Below, piece by piece: positions 11,256-23,214 of a DNA stretch of 64,000 bases. The stretch is from Dipteronia dyeriana (lineage: Eukaryota; Streptophyta; Magnoliopsida; Sapindales; Sapindaceae): contig CM065299.1 of NCBI GenBank assembly GCA_032871835.1, positions 96,424,652 to 96,488,651 on the forward strand. Reading direction: 5' to 3'. The notes under the pieces are model-generated. The model did not search any database and was not told the origin of the DNA. It saw nothing but the letters and a program-made list of their open reading frames with translations. Numbering within the stretch: position 1 is the first letter of the stretch; each line of letters opens with the position of its first letter. The translations under genes were made by a program, and so were the position numbers.

Positions 11256-13323
11256 CTATCCCTGACCACTATCTGCAGGTTCATCAATATATAGATTGTT
11301 GAAATTTAGAATAAGCTCTTTATCTACAGTTTGATTTTGCAACCTTTTTTTAGCATGCTTTTAATCTCGAAGGCATGTTAATACATCCACCATCTCCGGA
11401 GACAATCAACTTCTTCTTGGTTCAATTATGCGTCCACTAGTGCTGAAAGCTTGTTCTGAAGACACCGTTGACACGAGAATAACCAGTACGTCACGTGCTA
11501 AGTGTGACAGAACTGGATACCTGTACGTATATGTCTTCCACCATAATAACAAATCAAACTCTTCCTTGTCTTCAACAACATCGAACTGTGCTTTAAGGTA
11601 CCTAATCAGTTCGGTACAAGAAGATGGGTCAGATCTTTGCCCTGAAGAAGTACTTGCTGATTTGTCCTTTTTTCGCCGTTTCAGAAGGCTCCAACTTGTT
11701 TGTTTCGGCTCTGTCTCTGGTTGTGTTGATTTGGGGGTGTCAATGTTGCCAAACCTACTCTCATAAATACGAAAAATCTTGAACAACTTGGTTCGAATGT
11801 CAGTAATTTGTTCTGAATAATCTATTGACAAATTAATACCAATAAACTCAAGCAAAACTTCTAAACTAAATAATTTAACCCTAGGATCTACTATAACACT
11901 TAAGACATAAAGTAGAGGAATGTTAGCCTAATATTTTTTCAACTTTGTCTCCATGGCAACAACTGCAGCGCCTAGATGTTCATTTTCTCTATAACTGTTT
12001 AACACTTCAAATATTTCCATTATCTGATGGATTGCCTGGGAAGATGTGGAGTAATAGACACTGGAAAGAGTTACAATGGCATTGTAAAAAATCTTTAAAA
12101 ATTGAACAAAAATCTTTGCCACATACCGATCGTCTGTGGTAAGTGTTTTTGCTTCAGGACGACCTGTTTCGGCCAATTTCATGTTATAAAAACATGTAAT
12201 GGTTGTATCATATTCCAAACAATTTTCCAACATTAAATAAGTAGAGTTCCACCTTACCAACATATCAGTTTGGAATCGTCGGGGTTTGAGACCATTTAAT
12301 TTACAATGTCTCTTGAATTCACTGAATCTAGGATTAGAACTGCAAATCCAAGAAATGGAATCTCTGATACGATCTATTTGATCGCTTACCTGCTTTAAAC
12401 CAGCTTGTATAACTAAATTTATAATATGACATGCACACCGTTGATGGAAGAAATAACCTCCATCTTACGGGATATTTCTTACAACAAACAATGCAATAGA
12501 GCTGGTATTTACAGATGCATTATCTAATATGATCGAAAGGATGCGATGCGTGATTTCATAAGTTTCTAAAACAGAACTAATGACATTAAAAATGTTTTCT
12601 ACGGTATGTGCAAAATCCATAGGACGAAAACCAATAATTCTTTTTGTTATCCTCCAGTCAGAATCTAAATAGTGTCCCGTGACACATAAATAGTCCTGTT
12701 TGGAACATGCATTCCAAATATAAGAAGTTAATGCAACAAAGACACTTAAATGCTGTATTTCAGCAATTAAGTCATCTCTTTGGGTTTCAGACAATCTTAT
12801 CAAATTATTTCTAGTAGTGATTCTAGAAATAGGTTCATATTGGAGGTTATATGCAGATGTGATTAATTCTTTATAAAATGGACTCTCACCAATACTGATC
12901 GGTTGATCAGTTTGTGCAATGTATCGTGCTAAGCACTCTCTACATGGCAACGAACTGCCACGTCGTAACGGACCCGTCTGGGTGTCGTTGTAGCTGTGTC
13001 TGGGTTGTAGTGTCCACCTGTCCATGTGCAGGTATACATTTGTACATATGCCGTCTCAAATGTCCGGTTCCCTTTCTACTTGTAGCATAATCCTTATGAC
13101 AAAACTTACATTTAGCTATGTGTCTGGACGTCCCGTCTGGGAGTGTCATTTGGACTATGTTGAAACACTGTCACACATCTGATGTTAATTTTCTGGGACG
13201 TGATGTTGGTGTAATGGCAGAACCAGAAGGTCCCGCTTGAGTATGGGTCGGCGCCGAAATATCAAATTCATCGTTGAGCATATTCAAACCGTCCGGAAAA
13301 TAAGGTTGCTTGTTACGATTCAT
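11256..13323 (-). pseudogene. hAT transposase (BED zinc finger, C-terminal dimerisation domain), broken
   Basis: Start chosen at the ATG complementing 13321-13323, because an unbroken reading leads from it into the BED finger (CKFCHKDYATSRKGTGHLRRH). Next come a hAT core (TDQPISIGESPFYK about 12900; GFRPMDFAHTVENIFNVI about 12620; SIILDNASVNTSS about 12510), the motif CACHIINLVIQAGL about 12430, and RWNSTYLMLENCLEYD about 12250. The C-terminal hAT dimerisation domain follows (LLWWKTYTYRYPVLSHLARD, then STVSSEQAFSTSGRI, about 11430-11520). A likely end is the stop complementing 11256-11258. Damage seen: a stop near 13169, a frameshift near 12950, stops near 12466 and 11407 and further small shifts. 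The family cuts and rejoins hAT ends; this copy cannot. Confidence 0.92.
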
Positions 13324-13339
13324 TATCTGAAGTAAAAAT

Positions 13340-13618
13340 ATGAGCACTATAGTCGTTAATAGTCAAATTAAAAATCAATATTAACTAACAAAATATTTTT
13401 AAATTAATTACTACCCTTAACAATAATCTTAATTTACTAACAATAATTAATAAAAATAATACGACACTTAAAATTATTATTTTACTTCAAAAAAAAATTA
13501 AATAAACAAAAAAATCATAATTTACTAACAACACATATTAAATTCACTACTACAAATAAAATTGATAAATTTACTAACAACAGATATGAAATGAAATACT
13601 ACACATAAAAATCTTAAT
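13340..13618. repeat. AT-rich tandem repeats upstream of the hAT transposase, proximal part
   Basis: Degenerate units of the type ACTACACATAAAAATCTTAAT / TTTACTAACAA are repeated. The block continues beyond the solo LTR at 16011-16740, so it was one tract before that insertion. It would lie in the 5' leader or promoter of the transposase gene. Confidence 0.72.
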
Positions 13619-13623
13619 ATACT

Positions 13624-16005
13624 TGTTAATAGCAAAATTTGGCTAGGGACCAAAGAAAAAAATTTCACTTTCCAACCTTCCTGCAAGGGTTCAAATTCGG
13701 GCTTATATGATGGGGTATCAAGGTCCTAGAGGTCGAGCTACCATGCGATCCTACAGGAGCAAGGCGAGGCCGCCCATACCATCTGAGCATCTCGCACATG
13801 TCCAGGCTTACCAAATAAAGTCTGACGAGACCGCGTCAAGCTCCTTATACCAGGATAAAAGCCCGAAGCTAGGTCGACGTGAAAGGACCTAGGTCCCCTG
13901 ACATCAAGGTATCTCATGACACTCTCCTAGAGCTTGCTACTATCTCTACTTTCACTAGGAGACCTTCAAGGTGCAGAACTTGTCTTGCAAAGGCCCTCCT
14001 GCCTCGTCGAGGTATAATCTCTACCCGTCCGAGCAAAAAAGAAAGAAGCCCGTAAAGCCTCATCGTTACCAAAAGCGCCAAGATCCACTGTAGATCCTGA
14101 CATGGTTAAATCAAGTAGCAAGAGCAGTACTCAAGCGTACCTCTCCACCATTCTAGTAGAAAGCCAAGGTCGCCTGTTTATGGTGAACACCTTACCAAGG
14201 CTTGCCAGCCAAGCTTCGCTACCCAGTCAGATTCCAGCGTGGTCAAATCGAGCTCTACCGAAAGCCTTGTAAGGTCGAATCAAGCTCCAGACAACCAGAC
14301 TGGTACCTTAAGGTATCTTGCCCTCAGATCGACACCCAAGTACTGGGATACTAGCTTCGGGACCCATCCGGGGTACGCCTCCTCCGTAAGGTAGGAAGAA
14401 TAATATCAGTTTGGTACCACGCCACTAGAATATTGAACCAGAGTTTCTCCTCCAAGAGAGAGGGTTGACTTTCTTGATTACCATTAATGAGGTCAATCGT
14501 ATTAATAGAGGTAGTCAACCCTATTTAATGAGGTCAACCGTATTAATGGAGGTAGTCAACTCTATTAATAAGGTCAACTATATTAATAGAGGTAGTCAAC
14601 CCAATTAATGACATGATCAACGCCATTAATAAGAGAATATTCAACTCTTTAATGGCCACTATTAGTGAAAGAGTCCAAAGAGGAAACAAATATCTTTTCC
14701 TCCAAGATATCCTCCACAACCGATTATTGGGGGTCAACTATAACACAAAATCCCGCCTATCAAGGAAGGAAGAGTCCGAAGAGGAAACAATCATATCTTC
14801 TCTAAGATATTAGCTACAAGCCGATCAACTACTTTAAAGGAAGAATCGTATTCGATAAGGAAACGAAGACTAATTGAAGAGTCTTGGACTTGCACTCCAA
14901 GGTAGTCACCATGTATAAATATGCCTGTAAAAGGCATATAGAGGGGTCTCCGATCGATGACAGAAGACGCTAAAATACATGCTCTAAGACAGACTCAATA
15001 TTTTACATTTGAGATCTGATAACACACAGCAGGGATCGCCCATATCATTTCTAATCCCAAAAACGACCAGCACTAAGCATGTCTACATGCTTCGTTAAAA
15101 GTTCTCTCTACATCATCATTGTATGTGTACCCCGACCAGGAAAATACCAGTATCGGTAAACACTCATGGTTGTAAGCTTTTCGAAGCATATACGTTGTAC
15201 TACTTTGACATCTTTGTAACCTCCTCGGAGCATTGCATGATATATATATACAAGGAAGGGTATTCCTCCTTCCTCTGGATACTGCCTAGGGGTTTTTCAG
15301 TATGTGATCACTCGTGATGCTTTTTCCCCTCTTGGTCAGTCCACCTCCATTTACATAAGACTTGTGTTTTTCCTATTATCTACTGTATTACGCATGTGTG
15401 TATACGGGCTAGGTACCAACCCCATGGGTCATAGCTCTCTAACCTTTCTTAAATGAGATCGGGAAAAACCAACGAAGACCTAAGGAACCGAATCTAGATT
15501 CCTATCTCGTTGGACCTAACGCTCTTATCCTCTCTTCTACATGCCAAAGTCGCACATCAAGATGAAGAGAAACCACCCAGACCAGTTCGAAGGGAGTCGA
15601 TGAGCTCTCCTGTATCCTCTCTATGGAATAAATCGAGCTCTCCGACACTGGAGCTAGATAAGTCCCCCTTCTTACTTGCTATCGAGGTCGGGGTATTACA
15701 GGAAGCAATCGGGCTCCAGGACCAGGCTCTGGGTACCAGGATGGGCTCCGACCCCGACTGAGGAACAAGGTCCAGGATCACCCCCTTCGCACCAGTAAGG
15801 GAACCTCGAACTCCCCAGATCTACTTCATAAGCACGAAGCCCGACGGACGGGATGACTTGTCTTCTACCTACTATTTCATCCTCCTTCATATTCATACAC
15901 GATCACCAATATACAAAAGGTACCAACCCCAGCCACCACCTCAGTGGTAGTGGTCTCGAGGGTGTTAATCGAGTTTTTTCACCTAGTGCGAATTTTCGGT
16001 TAACA
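13624..16005 (+). mobile_element. Long solo LTR (2.38 kb) nested in the hAT element
   Basis: The element starts TGTTAATAGC, ends CGGTTAACA and is flanked by the 5-bp duplication ATACT (13619-13623, 16006-16010), which defines an LTR-type insertion. No primer site, polypurine tract, second LTR or pol motif was found inside, so a solo LTR left by LTR-LTR recombination fits best; a large non-autonomous element is the alternative. TATAAATATG at about 14912 suggests a plus-strand promoter. It is less AT-rich than its surroundings, and the open frames in it show no family motif. The lineage is unknown; the length would suit a Ty3/gypsy element with long LTRs. Confidence 0.8.
14463..14640 (+). repeat. 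Tandem subrepeat within the solo LTR (about 50 bp period)
   Basis: Units of the form ATTAATGAGGTCAA...GAGGTAGTCAAC recur three to four times with small changes. Such subrepeats are common in LTR U3 regions, and this one lies upstream of the TATA-like site at about 14912. Confidence 0.75.
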
Positions 16006-16010
16006 ATACT

Positions 16011-16740
16011 AATAAAACTTATTCAAATTAACCACTACACTTAAAATTCATAATATACTAAAAAAATATTAAAATAAACAACTACACAAAAAATTCATAA
16101 TCTACTAACAAAAAATATTAAATTCACTACTACAAATTAAATTGATAAATTTACTAACAACAAATATTAAATTAAATACTACACATAAAAATCTTAATAT
16201 ACTAATAAAACTTATTAAAATTAACCACTACACTTAAAATTCATAATATACTGAAAAAAATATTAAAATAATCAACTACACAAAAAAATCATAATCTACT
16301 AACAAAAAAAATCATAATCTACTAACAAAAAATATTAAATTCACTACTAAAAATTAAATTGATAAATTTACTAACAACAAATATTAAGTTAAATACTACA
16401 CATAAAAATCTTAATTTACTAATAAAACTTATTCAAATTAACTACTACACTTAAAATTCATAATATACTCACCAAAAATATTAAAATAAACAACTACACT
16501 AAAAATTCTTAATTTATGAACAAAAAATATTAAACTTAACTACTACACTTAACATTCATAATTTACTTATTACAAAAATTAGATTCAGTAATACAAATTA
16601 ACTTTCTAAATTTACTAATAACAAATATTAAAATTACTACTAAACTTAAAAATCTTAATATACTAAACAAATAATATTAACATTAAAGCCCACAAATTGA
16701 TAAACTAACTAATTAAATAAAAATGTTTTCATTTAGTAAC
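16011..16740. repeat. AT-rich tandem repeats of the hAT element, distal part
   Basis: A nested repeat: short modules (AACAAAAAATATTAAATTCACTACTAC and relatives, about 45-50 bp) are arranged in larger blocks of roughly 190 bp. They are the same modules as at 13340-13618, split by the LTR. Confidence 0.75.
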
Positions 16741-17359
16741 TACAGTCTAAACATAAAAATATAAATTTACTATGAAAAAATGTTTGAACAAAAGTAATAA
16801 CAAATGTACCTTTAAAATTTGGTGTGTTGGTGGAAAATGTAGAGAATTTTGTAGAGAGGGTAATAATAAAATTGAATGAAAAAGTGTAGAGAATTGGAGA
16901 ATATAGATATTGAGATTTGAGAGAATGAGAGATTAAAAGAATGATAGAGAGAGTGAATGGAAAATGAAATGGATGGAAGTATTTATAGAAAAATTTGATT
17001 TGTGGGTCAAAAATTAATTTAAAAGATTTCAGGGGATTCTTTTGTAATTTTTAGAAGCTCCAACGGCTGAAATTCAAAATCCATCCGTTGGAGGGAATAT
17101 TAAAAAAAACAAAAAAAACAAAAAAAACGGTTGAAGTGACGGACCGACGGGCCGGTCTAGCGGCCTGACACCGGCTAGGCGTGCCATGGCGGGCCGGCCG
17201 GCCAGCCGGACCTGGTACCAGCGCCCCGGCAAGCGGCCTGTCACAGACCGGGCCTCGGCCTGGCCTACCTCCTTCACGGGCCATGCCAAGCACGACCCGT
17301 TTGGCTTCGTGAACCGGCCGGACCGGCCTGTCTCGGGCCGGTCTATAATTACATCATTA

Positions 17360-17405
17360 GTTGTGTGTTGTACACTTACTGTTGATTATAAAGTATTACC
17401 GTCTC
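17360..17405 (+). repeat. Resumed end of the 914-bp tandem array
   Basis: GTTGTGTGTTGTACACTT...GATTATAAAGTAT matches about 9840-9890 of the array, directly after the hAT element. Similarity then fades. Confidence 0.8.
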
Positions 17406-17967
17406 TGATTTTTTTCAAAAAATTAAGGGACTATATTATTGTGAGTTATGACTTTGTTAACTATTTTTCTATTTTTCACTGACATTATCCCTATATTTTA
17501 AAAAACTCATCAATTTGGTCACTCTGACCACAAATTTAACATCGAAGGATACATAAAATGTAAATTAACTCTCCTACCCTACATTTAAATTAAAATGTTT
17601 AAATGTACGTTTTACAATTTAACCTTGTAAAATTTTACATTTTAACTTGGCTTTAAATCCAATAAAAATTTGAAACAAGTCATTAAATTTTAAAAATAAA
17701 AATTAAACCTTAAAATAGTGGTTTAATAATTAAAAAAATTGGTTTTTTTATAAAGAAAATAAAAGAATTAGAGAAATTAAAAAATTAATTTAAATTAATT
17801 TAAATTAATTTTATATCCAATCCGTTTGTTTTAAATTGAAAATAAGAAAATTGCAAAACAAAAATGGGATCTCCACCATTCATTTATGAGATGGATGGTA
17901 TAGATAAAAAAACTTTTAAAAAAATAATCACAAGAAAGCTGGAAAAAAAAAATTGATACTAAAATGA
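17406..17967. other. AT-rich intergenic DNA
   Basis: No gene, RNA or clear repeat was recognised in this stretch. Confidence 0.6.
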
Positions 17968-18994
17968 GTGTATTGGTTTAAGATTTTATTAGACAAATTG
18001 GGGAAGTAAAAGTCTAGTAACATTGGATTGAGACTTTTTAACAAGTTAGATAAGTCTGTTGGTATTCGATCAAGACTTTTAAGATTTTTTTAAAAAGTCT
18101 ATATTGTCTTATGGTATTGGATCTAGACTTTCAAAAGACAGAAAATTATCTGGTGGTATTGGATTGAGATCAAGATTTTTAGGATTTCATGACAAAATAG
18201 ATTTTCCAGACTTTTTAGTGATATTTATAAATAACTTGAACCTAAAATTGTCTTGTCATCTTCCTCAATACTTTCTAAATTTTTTTCTCTCACTCAAAAT
18301 CATCTTCAACTTCCTTAACCTCCATACCCCCATCAAATTTTCATCATAAATTTTCAGTCTCTTCAACTTCCATACCTCATCAGATCTTCCATAACCCATC
18401 AGATTTTCAGGTTGGACGAGTTGTGGTCCACGGATGGGTGATTGGTGACCGGAGATTGGAGATAAGAGGGTGGAGTAGTGCAACAATTTTACTTCATTTT
18501 TTTTAACTTAAATTTCATAGAACATATGTTGAATAGTGATTCCTAATTGTGACATCTTTATTATTGTTCATGCTAATTTGATAGGTGTAAATAATGGTTT
18601 ATTTATACATAAATTGTAATGACTATAGCTGTTTTATTAATATATATAATGGTGCTCTAGTAAGGACGCCCTGAAATTATAAGTTAAAGGTGTCCAATCA
18701 CAGCTACACATTCATATTGGGTGTCATATTAGGTGTGGGTATTTGTTAATGTGTGGAGAAAATTGAATACTACAATCGACTCTTAAAAATCTATATTTAT
18801 AAAAGTTCAAAAAGTCTTGAAATAAAATCAAGATAATCCTAATAGTTTTTAAAGTCCAAAGACTCTTTCAGGATTCTAAAAGTCTAGTCCATAAAATCAT
18901 AATAATCCTAAAAGTATAATCATAATAATCCTAATAGTCTTGAAAATCTATATAATCCTTGCACCCTAAAATTGTCCATTAAAGTCCAATACAC
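17968..18994. mobile_element. Possible MITE with GTGTATTGG ends
   Basis: GTGTATTGG at 17968 is mirrored by CCAATACAC at 18986-18994, and both arms contain runs of AAGTCTT/AAGACTT-type text (about 18010-18190 and 18780-18960) that pair in inverted orientation. No clear target duplication is visible, and the C-run at the right end blurs the boundary. It may be a composite. Confidence 0.45.
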
Positions 18995-19779
18995 CCCCCC
19001 CCCCCCCGATCATCTCCCTAAATCTCATCTCTTCCCCCTAAATAACTCTGGTTCTCCATGGAGATTTTGTTGTCAATGGTCACCAAACCCAGAATCATCA
19101 ACCCTAAACACCACCATCTAAACCAAACCTAGGATCATTAACCCCAAACATCACCAAACCCAGATCATCTCCCTAAATCTCATCTCTCTCAATCCACCAT
19201 CCACCATCATCACCAAATCACCATTACTCTCTCTCTCTCTCTCTCTCTAGTCGGTAGCCATTGCAAAACAATCCCAACCACCATAACCCTGTGAATAGGC
19301 CATCACCCAAACCAAGCTTCTCCCCACCATCATCACCCCAAACCCAGAACCTAGGTTCGGACCACCATCATAACCACCACACAAACATCCAAACATTTTT
19401 TTCTCCTCTCAACCAGATTCAAATAAAAAATGAAAATAAACAAAACAAAACAAAATCAAACTCCAAACCTGATTCTCCATTAACCCGATTCACAAACTAG
19501 TGTGATGAGATCAATATCAAGAGAGAGATTCAACCAAATCCAAAATCACATATCCAAGTATCTACCACCAGTTTCTTTAACAGCCCAGAAATTCTAAAAA
19601 CCTCACTATCAACACCATCAACATCAAAATTATTGACTTCTTCTTCTTAAACTGATAGAGACGAATCTACCATGAAGACCCAAAACTCGATTATTCTATG
19701 ATGGAGACCCATTGTTATGGCTCTCCATTCATTTTCCATGGAGACCGAGATAGGTCACCATTTATTTTTAATTTGATTG

Positions 19780-19840
<61 letters not shown>
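18995..19840. other. Low-complexity intergenic DNA with C-run, CT-run and TA-run
   Basis: This holds a run of 14 C (18994-19007), a duplicated GATCATCTCCCTAAATCTCA block (about 19008 and 19158), a CT run (19227-19248), CCA/CATCA-rich text and a TA run (about 19783-19837). The Pro/Asn/His-rich open frame at 19261-19500 starts at TTG and shows no family signature, so it is not called a gene. Confidence 0.7.
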
Positions 19841-19841
<1 letters not shown>

Positions 19842-20335
19842 AATTAAATATTACAATTAATTAAATGAAATTTATTTTGTGTTTTATAATTGTTTTTTTA
19901 CATGTAGCATATTACATGTTTAAATACAAAAATACCATCATAATCGTTAAATTTGACTAACGGTTGCCTAATTGAGGTAACAAATTGATTGACTTTTGAA
20001 AACACAGGAACCACATCAATGAAAAATGGAAAGACAATTAAAAAAATCATAACTCGAGATAACATATAGACCAAAAATGATAAAACCACAAAAATTAATT
20101 TAATTTTGGATTTTGAGAGAGAAACACAACTACTATTGTGATCTAGTTGAACCAAACAAAGAAATTGTAATAGTTAAAATTATTTCTTAATGACCGAATG
20201 ATATAGTTAAACCTTGTCCTTTCGGTTTTTAAAATTATTTCTCAAAAGAATTCAGTGACTTCAATTAGTTAATAATTTTTTAATTGATCCATAATGAACT
20301 TGTATTAACATTGTTAGACCCTTTAATATAATTTT

Positions 20336-20620
20336 GGATAATGGTACCAATATTTGCATCCAATTTGATGTGACAACTTACATGACACATCTTCGTCAAC
20401 TTCTAAAGCTTCCTACAGAGATTGATATTTTTATTTTATTTTTTATATTATATTAGGAACAAATTGAATGGAGTTAAAAATTAGGGTTTGGGAAAAAATT
20501 AAAAAGTGCAATGACGTGACAATGTGATGATATGACAGCGGACAAGGATGTGCCTTGTAAGCTGCCACATAAAGTTGGATGCAAATGTTGGATAAAATAT
20601 ATGAATGTCTACCATTATCC
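20336..20620. mobile_element. Mutator-type MITE, 285 bp
   Basis: Terminal inverted repeats begin GGATAATGGTA on both sides and extend about 65 bp with mismatches (for example TTTGCATCCAA near 20355 pairs with TTGGATGCAAA near 20580). The 9-bp duplication TATAATTTT (20327-20335, 20621-20629) is the length used by Mutator-like transposases. It has no coding capacity. Confidence 0.87.
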
Positions 20621-20629
20621 TATAATTTT

Positions 20630-22250
20630 TAAGAAATAGGATATTTATTTATTGTCAAAATGAAAGGTAAGATTTTTCTATTTATTTATTTATTTAAAAT
20701 TATAGGACATTTGTAAAAGTATTCAAATTAAGAAATGGATTATTGCTTTTAATCAAAAAAAAATTAAGTTATTGTTTTTAATCAGATGTAAGTTGTAAAG
20801 TCTAAAATGTCCATATTTTTTATAAAAAAAAATCAAATTTGTTTGTAAAAGTAAACCTTTTTTTTTTACAAACATAAACCTAAATTCTTTTAATATCATT
20901 ATCAATAGAAAAAAAGAACCGTCGTTTTCAACTATAGTGAGACAGGCAGAGGTGATCGGAGAAGAGGTGGGCAACTGCGTGATGGCGACGAGACAAGGGT
21001 GACGCCGACCAAACTTTGGCAAAGAAGAATTGGTTAGCTGAACTAACCATACGCTGACAAAGAAAAAGTAAAAGAAAAAGTAAAAGAAAAAGAAAAAGAG
21101 AGGAAGAAAGGAAAGGGTTGGATCGTGCGACACTGTCGAAGAAGAAGCAAGTGCTTTCTGATGACGATTCGACGGCCGAACATTCTGACTACCTAGGTTG
21201 ACCTCAACCTGTTTGTGACAACCCATTTGTGACCCAGTTCTTTAACAATTTTTGTTCAATTTTTTTTATTGATTGATGAGATTTTCGTGAAAGCCAATTA
21301 CCTATGAAAAAATTCTTTGATTTGATAGGTTAAATTTAAAAGCTTGAATGTGTTTCATAAAAGTCTTGAATGAGAAAACAAAGGTTTATATGTATGATTA
21401 AAATTGCCACAATCTATGTTTATATTTATATTTATATGCAACAAACAATGGTTTTATTCTGGGGAGTTATTTGTTTCTTTTGTTATTCGTGTTTGCTCTA
21501 TTTTTGTGTTGATCTAATTTGGTGCTTGTTTAGGGTGTAGGTTTGTTATGTTTGTGTTTGCTCTGCTTCTGGTGTTTCTTCAGTTGATTGTTTCTTGCTT
21601 TGTTTTTTTTTTCTTCGTTTCTTGTCTGATTTATTTAGAGATTGTTTATTTTTCTTAGTGATATCAATTAATGTTGGTGATTATAAGATTATGACTTTTC
21701 TCGATGATTATCAGATTATTTTGGCTTGAGCTGTTGCGCAGCCTATGTTTTTTCTTTACTAGGGTTGTTGTTTGTTGTTGTCTGTTTTGTTTTTTCTTGG
21801 TGAAATCAATTAATGTTGGTGATTATAAGATTGTAATTTTTCTTGAAGATTATCATATCATGATAATGATTAGTTGGGGTAGTTTATATTTATGCAGATG
21901 CTTGATTTGCAAAAACAGTACAGGAAAAAGATTGAAATATTGAATTATTATTCATGTTTAAAATATCTTTGTCATAAAATTAAAAACATCATTGTTTTTA
22001 AGGATTTGGATGTAAGGAACAATGCATTGTGAATTCAAAAGCTACTGGTTTTGCTCTTTTTTTAATATTATTTTTTGGTTTTAGAAAAGTAAGCTTACTT
22101 TGTTACCTCCAGAAAATCAGTACAATGGTTTTTTGTTTAGACTGAATTTATGTTTGGATTCCTATTTGTTCATCTTTAATTATTATGTAAATTAATATTT
22201 ATATAATTAATCACAACAAAACTAATGAGAAACCACTTGTAGAATTAATA
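20630..22250. other. AT-rich intergenic DNA
   Basis: No gene was recognised. A segment of about 60 bp (ATCAATTAATGTTGGTGATT...) occurs twice, at about 21664 and 21803. The minus-strand frame at 20753-21226 is made of poly-Phe/Tyr and Lys runs and is judged spurious. Confidence 0.6.
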
Positions 22251-22446
22251 GCATCTTCAACCCTGGAAGCATCCAGCTGAAACTTAGTCACATAAATTGT
22301 TGAACTGAATTGGAACTAGCACAAACAAATCAATACCTTTAAGCTTCTCAATCAAGTCCTCCAAATTGACACCATTTTTTGTTTCTTTTGCATCGATAGA
22401 GTCCAAATTACTGATTGTAGATAATGACTTCCAATTTTATACTCGA

Positions 22447-22518
22447 GATTCCCACCCATCATATAAGTGTTGGGACACCTGATGCTGTTATCATACTCAT
22501 CACTTTCATCACAACAAT
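22447..22518 (-). pseudogene. Fragment of a glucosidase II beta-subunit (PRKCSH-like) exon
   Basis: The minus-strand reading DCCDESDEYDNSIRCPNT resembles the LDL-receptor-A-like motif of plant glucosidase II beta (CDCCDGSDEYDG...CPNTCWEAGK), an ER protein of N-glycan trimming. A splice-acceptor-like TTTTTGTAG lies directly before it, so the copy seems to derive from genomic DNA with its intron edge. Only one exon piece is convincing. Nearby minus-strand text (GVNLEDLIEKLK, about 22360) may be another exon but I cannot place it. It lies beside an Ulp1/MULE remnant, so capture by a MULE is plausible. Confidence 0.6.
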
Positions 22519-22619
22519 CTACAAAAACATTGAATTGGTAATAGACAGGAATTTCAAGTGGAGAAGATAAGATTATACTAATTTCCTTACCCAAAGAATC
22601 AGTTAAATTCAAATTTTAG

Positions 22620-23195
22620 TTTATGAGTTGATTAGAGTTATGTAAATTTGGTTATGTTTCTACTTTTGATTTTGTTTCATGTTAAGTTGTATTAGTCAGT
22701 GTTATGAGATTTCAATGACTAACTGTGTTACGTGTGTTATAAGTTGATTAGAGTCATGCAAATTTTAATACGTTTGATTTTGTTTCAGAATTAGACTTTC
22801 ATTAGTACAATTAAAAGATTAAAAAAAACAAATTTAGAACCATTTGGACTACCGATTTATAGGTTGACAGAGTTCATTTATCAACGTATAGTGTAATTTT
22901 TTTTTACAATATATTCATTAATATTAAGTTGTATTACTCAATGTTATGAGATTTCAGTGACTAATTGTGCTATACGTGTTATGATTGGATTAGAGTTATG
23001 TAAATTACTAAATTTTATTATGTTTAATTTTGTTTCAGAATTAGATTTTCATTAGTACAATTAAAAGATTAAAAAAAAAATCAGAACCGTTTTGACTACC
23101 GATTTATATGTAGATAGAGTTCATTTATCAACGTATAGTGAATTTGTTTTTACAATATATTCACTGATGTTAAGTTGTATTAGTCAATGTTGTGA
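22620..23195 (+). repeat. Tandem repeat, period about 245 bp, two and a half copies
   Basis: GTTAAGTTGTATTA recurs at about 22681, 22926 and 23169, and a block containing GAACC(A/G)TTT(G/T)GACTACCGA lies between the copies. It leads straight into the Ulp1-like exon. Confidence 0.8.
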
Positions 23196-23214
23196 GATTT
23201 TGATAACTTATTGT

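Larger units (their letters stand above)
10754..17359 (-). mobile_element. hAT-superfamily DNA transposon with nested solo LTR
   Basis: The 8-bp duplication GTTGTGTG (10746-10753 and 17360-17367) flanks terminal inverted repeats: left TAAAGGTGTAAAAATTGAG, right (reverse complement) TAATGATGTAATTATAGAC, followed on both sides by GGCCCG-rich sequence. Such ends and an 8-bp duplication are the hAT signature. Inside are GC-rich subterminal blocks (10770-10940, 17130-17345), telomere-type repeats, a hAT transposase pseudogene on the minus strand and AT-rich tandem repeats upstream of that gene. A 2.38 kb LTR (13624-16005) inserted later; without it the element is about 4.2 kb, normal for a former autonomous hAT. 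The element landed in the 914-bp tandem array, which resumes exactly after it. Confidence 0.93.

Noticed and set aside
17051..17482. Arg/Pro/Gly-rich open frames near the hAT right end
   Set aside because: Same reason: GC-rich subterminal DNA of the transposon.
19261..19500. Pro/Asn/His-rich frame that might look like a plant extracellular protein
   Set aside because: Non-ATG start, low-complexity CCA/CATCA DNA, no signal peptide.
20753..21226. 157-codon minus-strand frame
   Set aside because: Dominated by poly-Phe/Tyr from A/T runs, no family motif.
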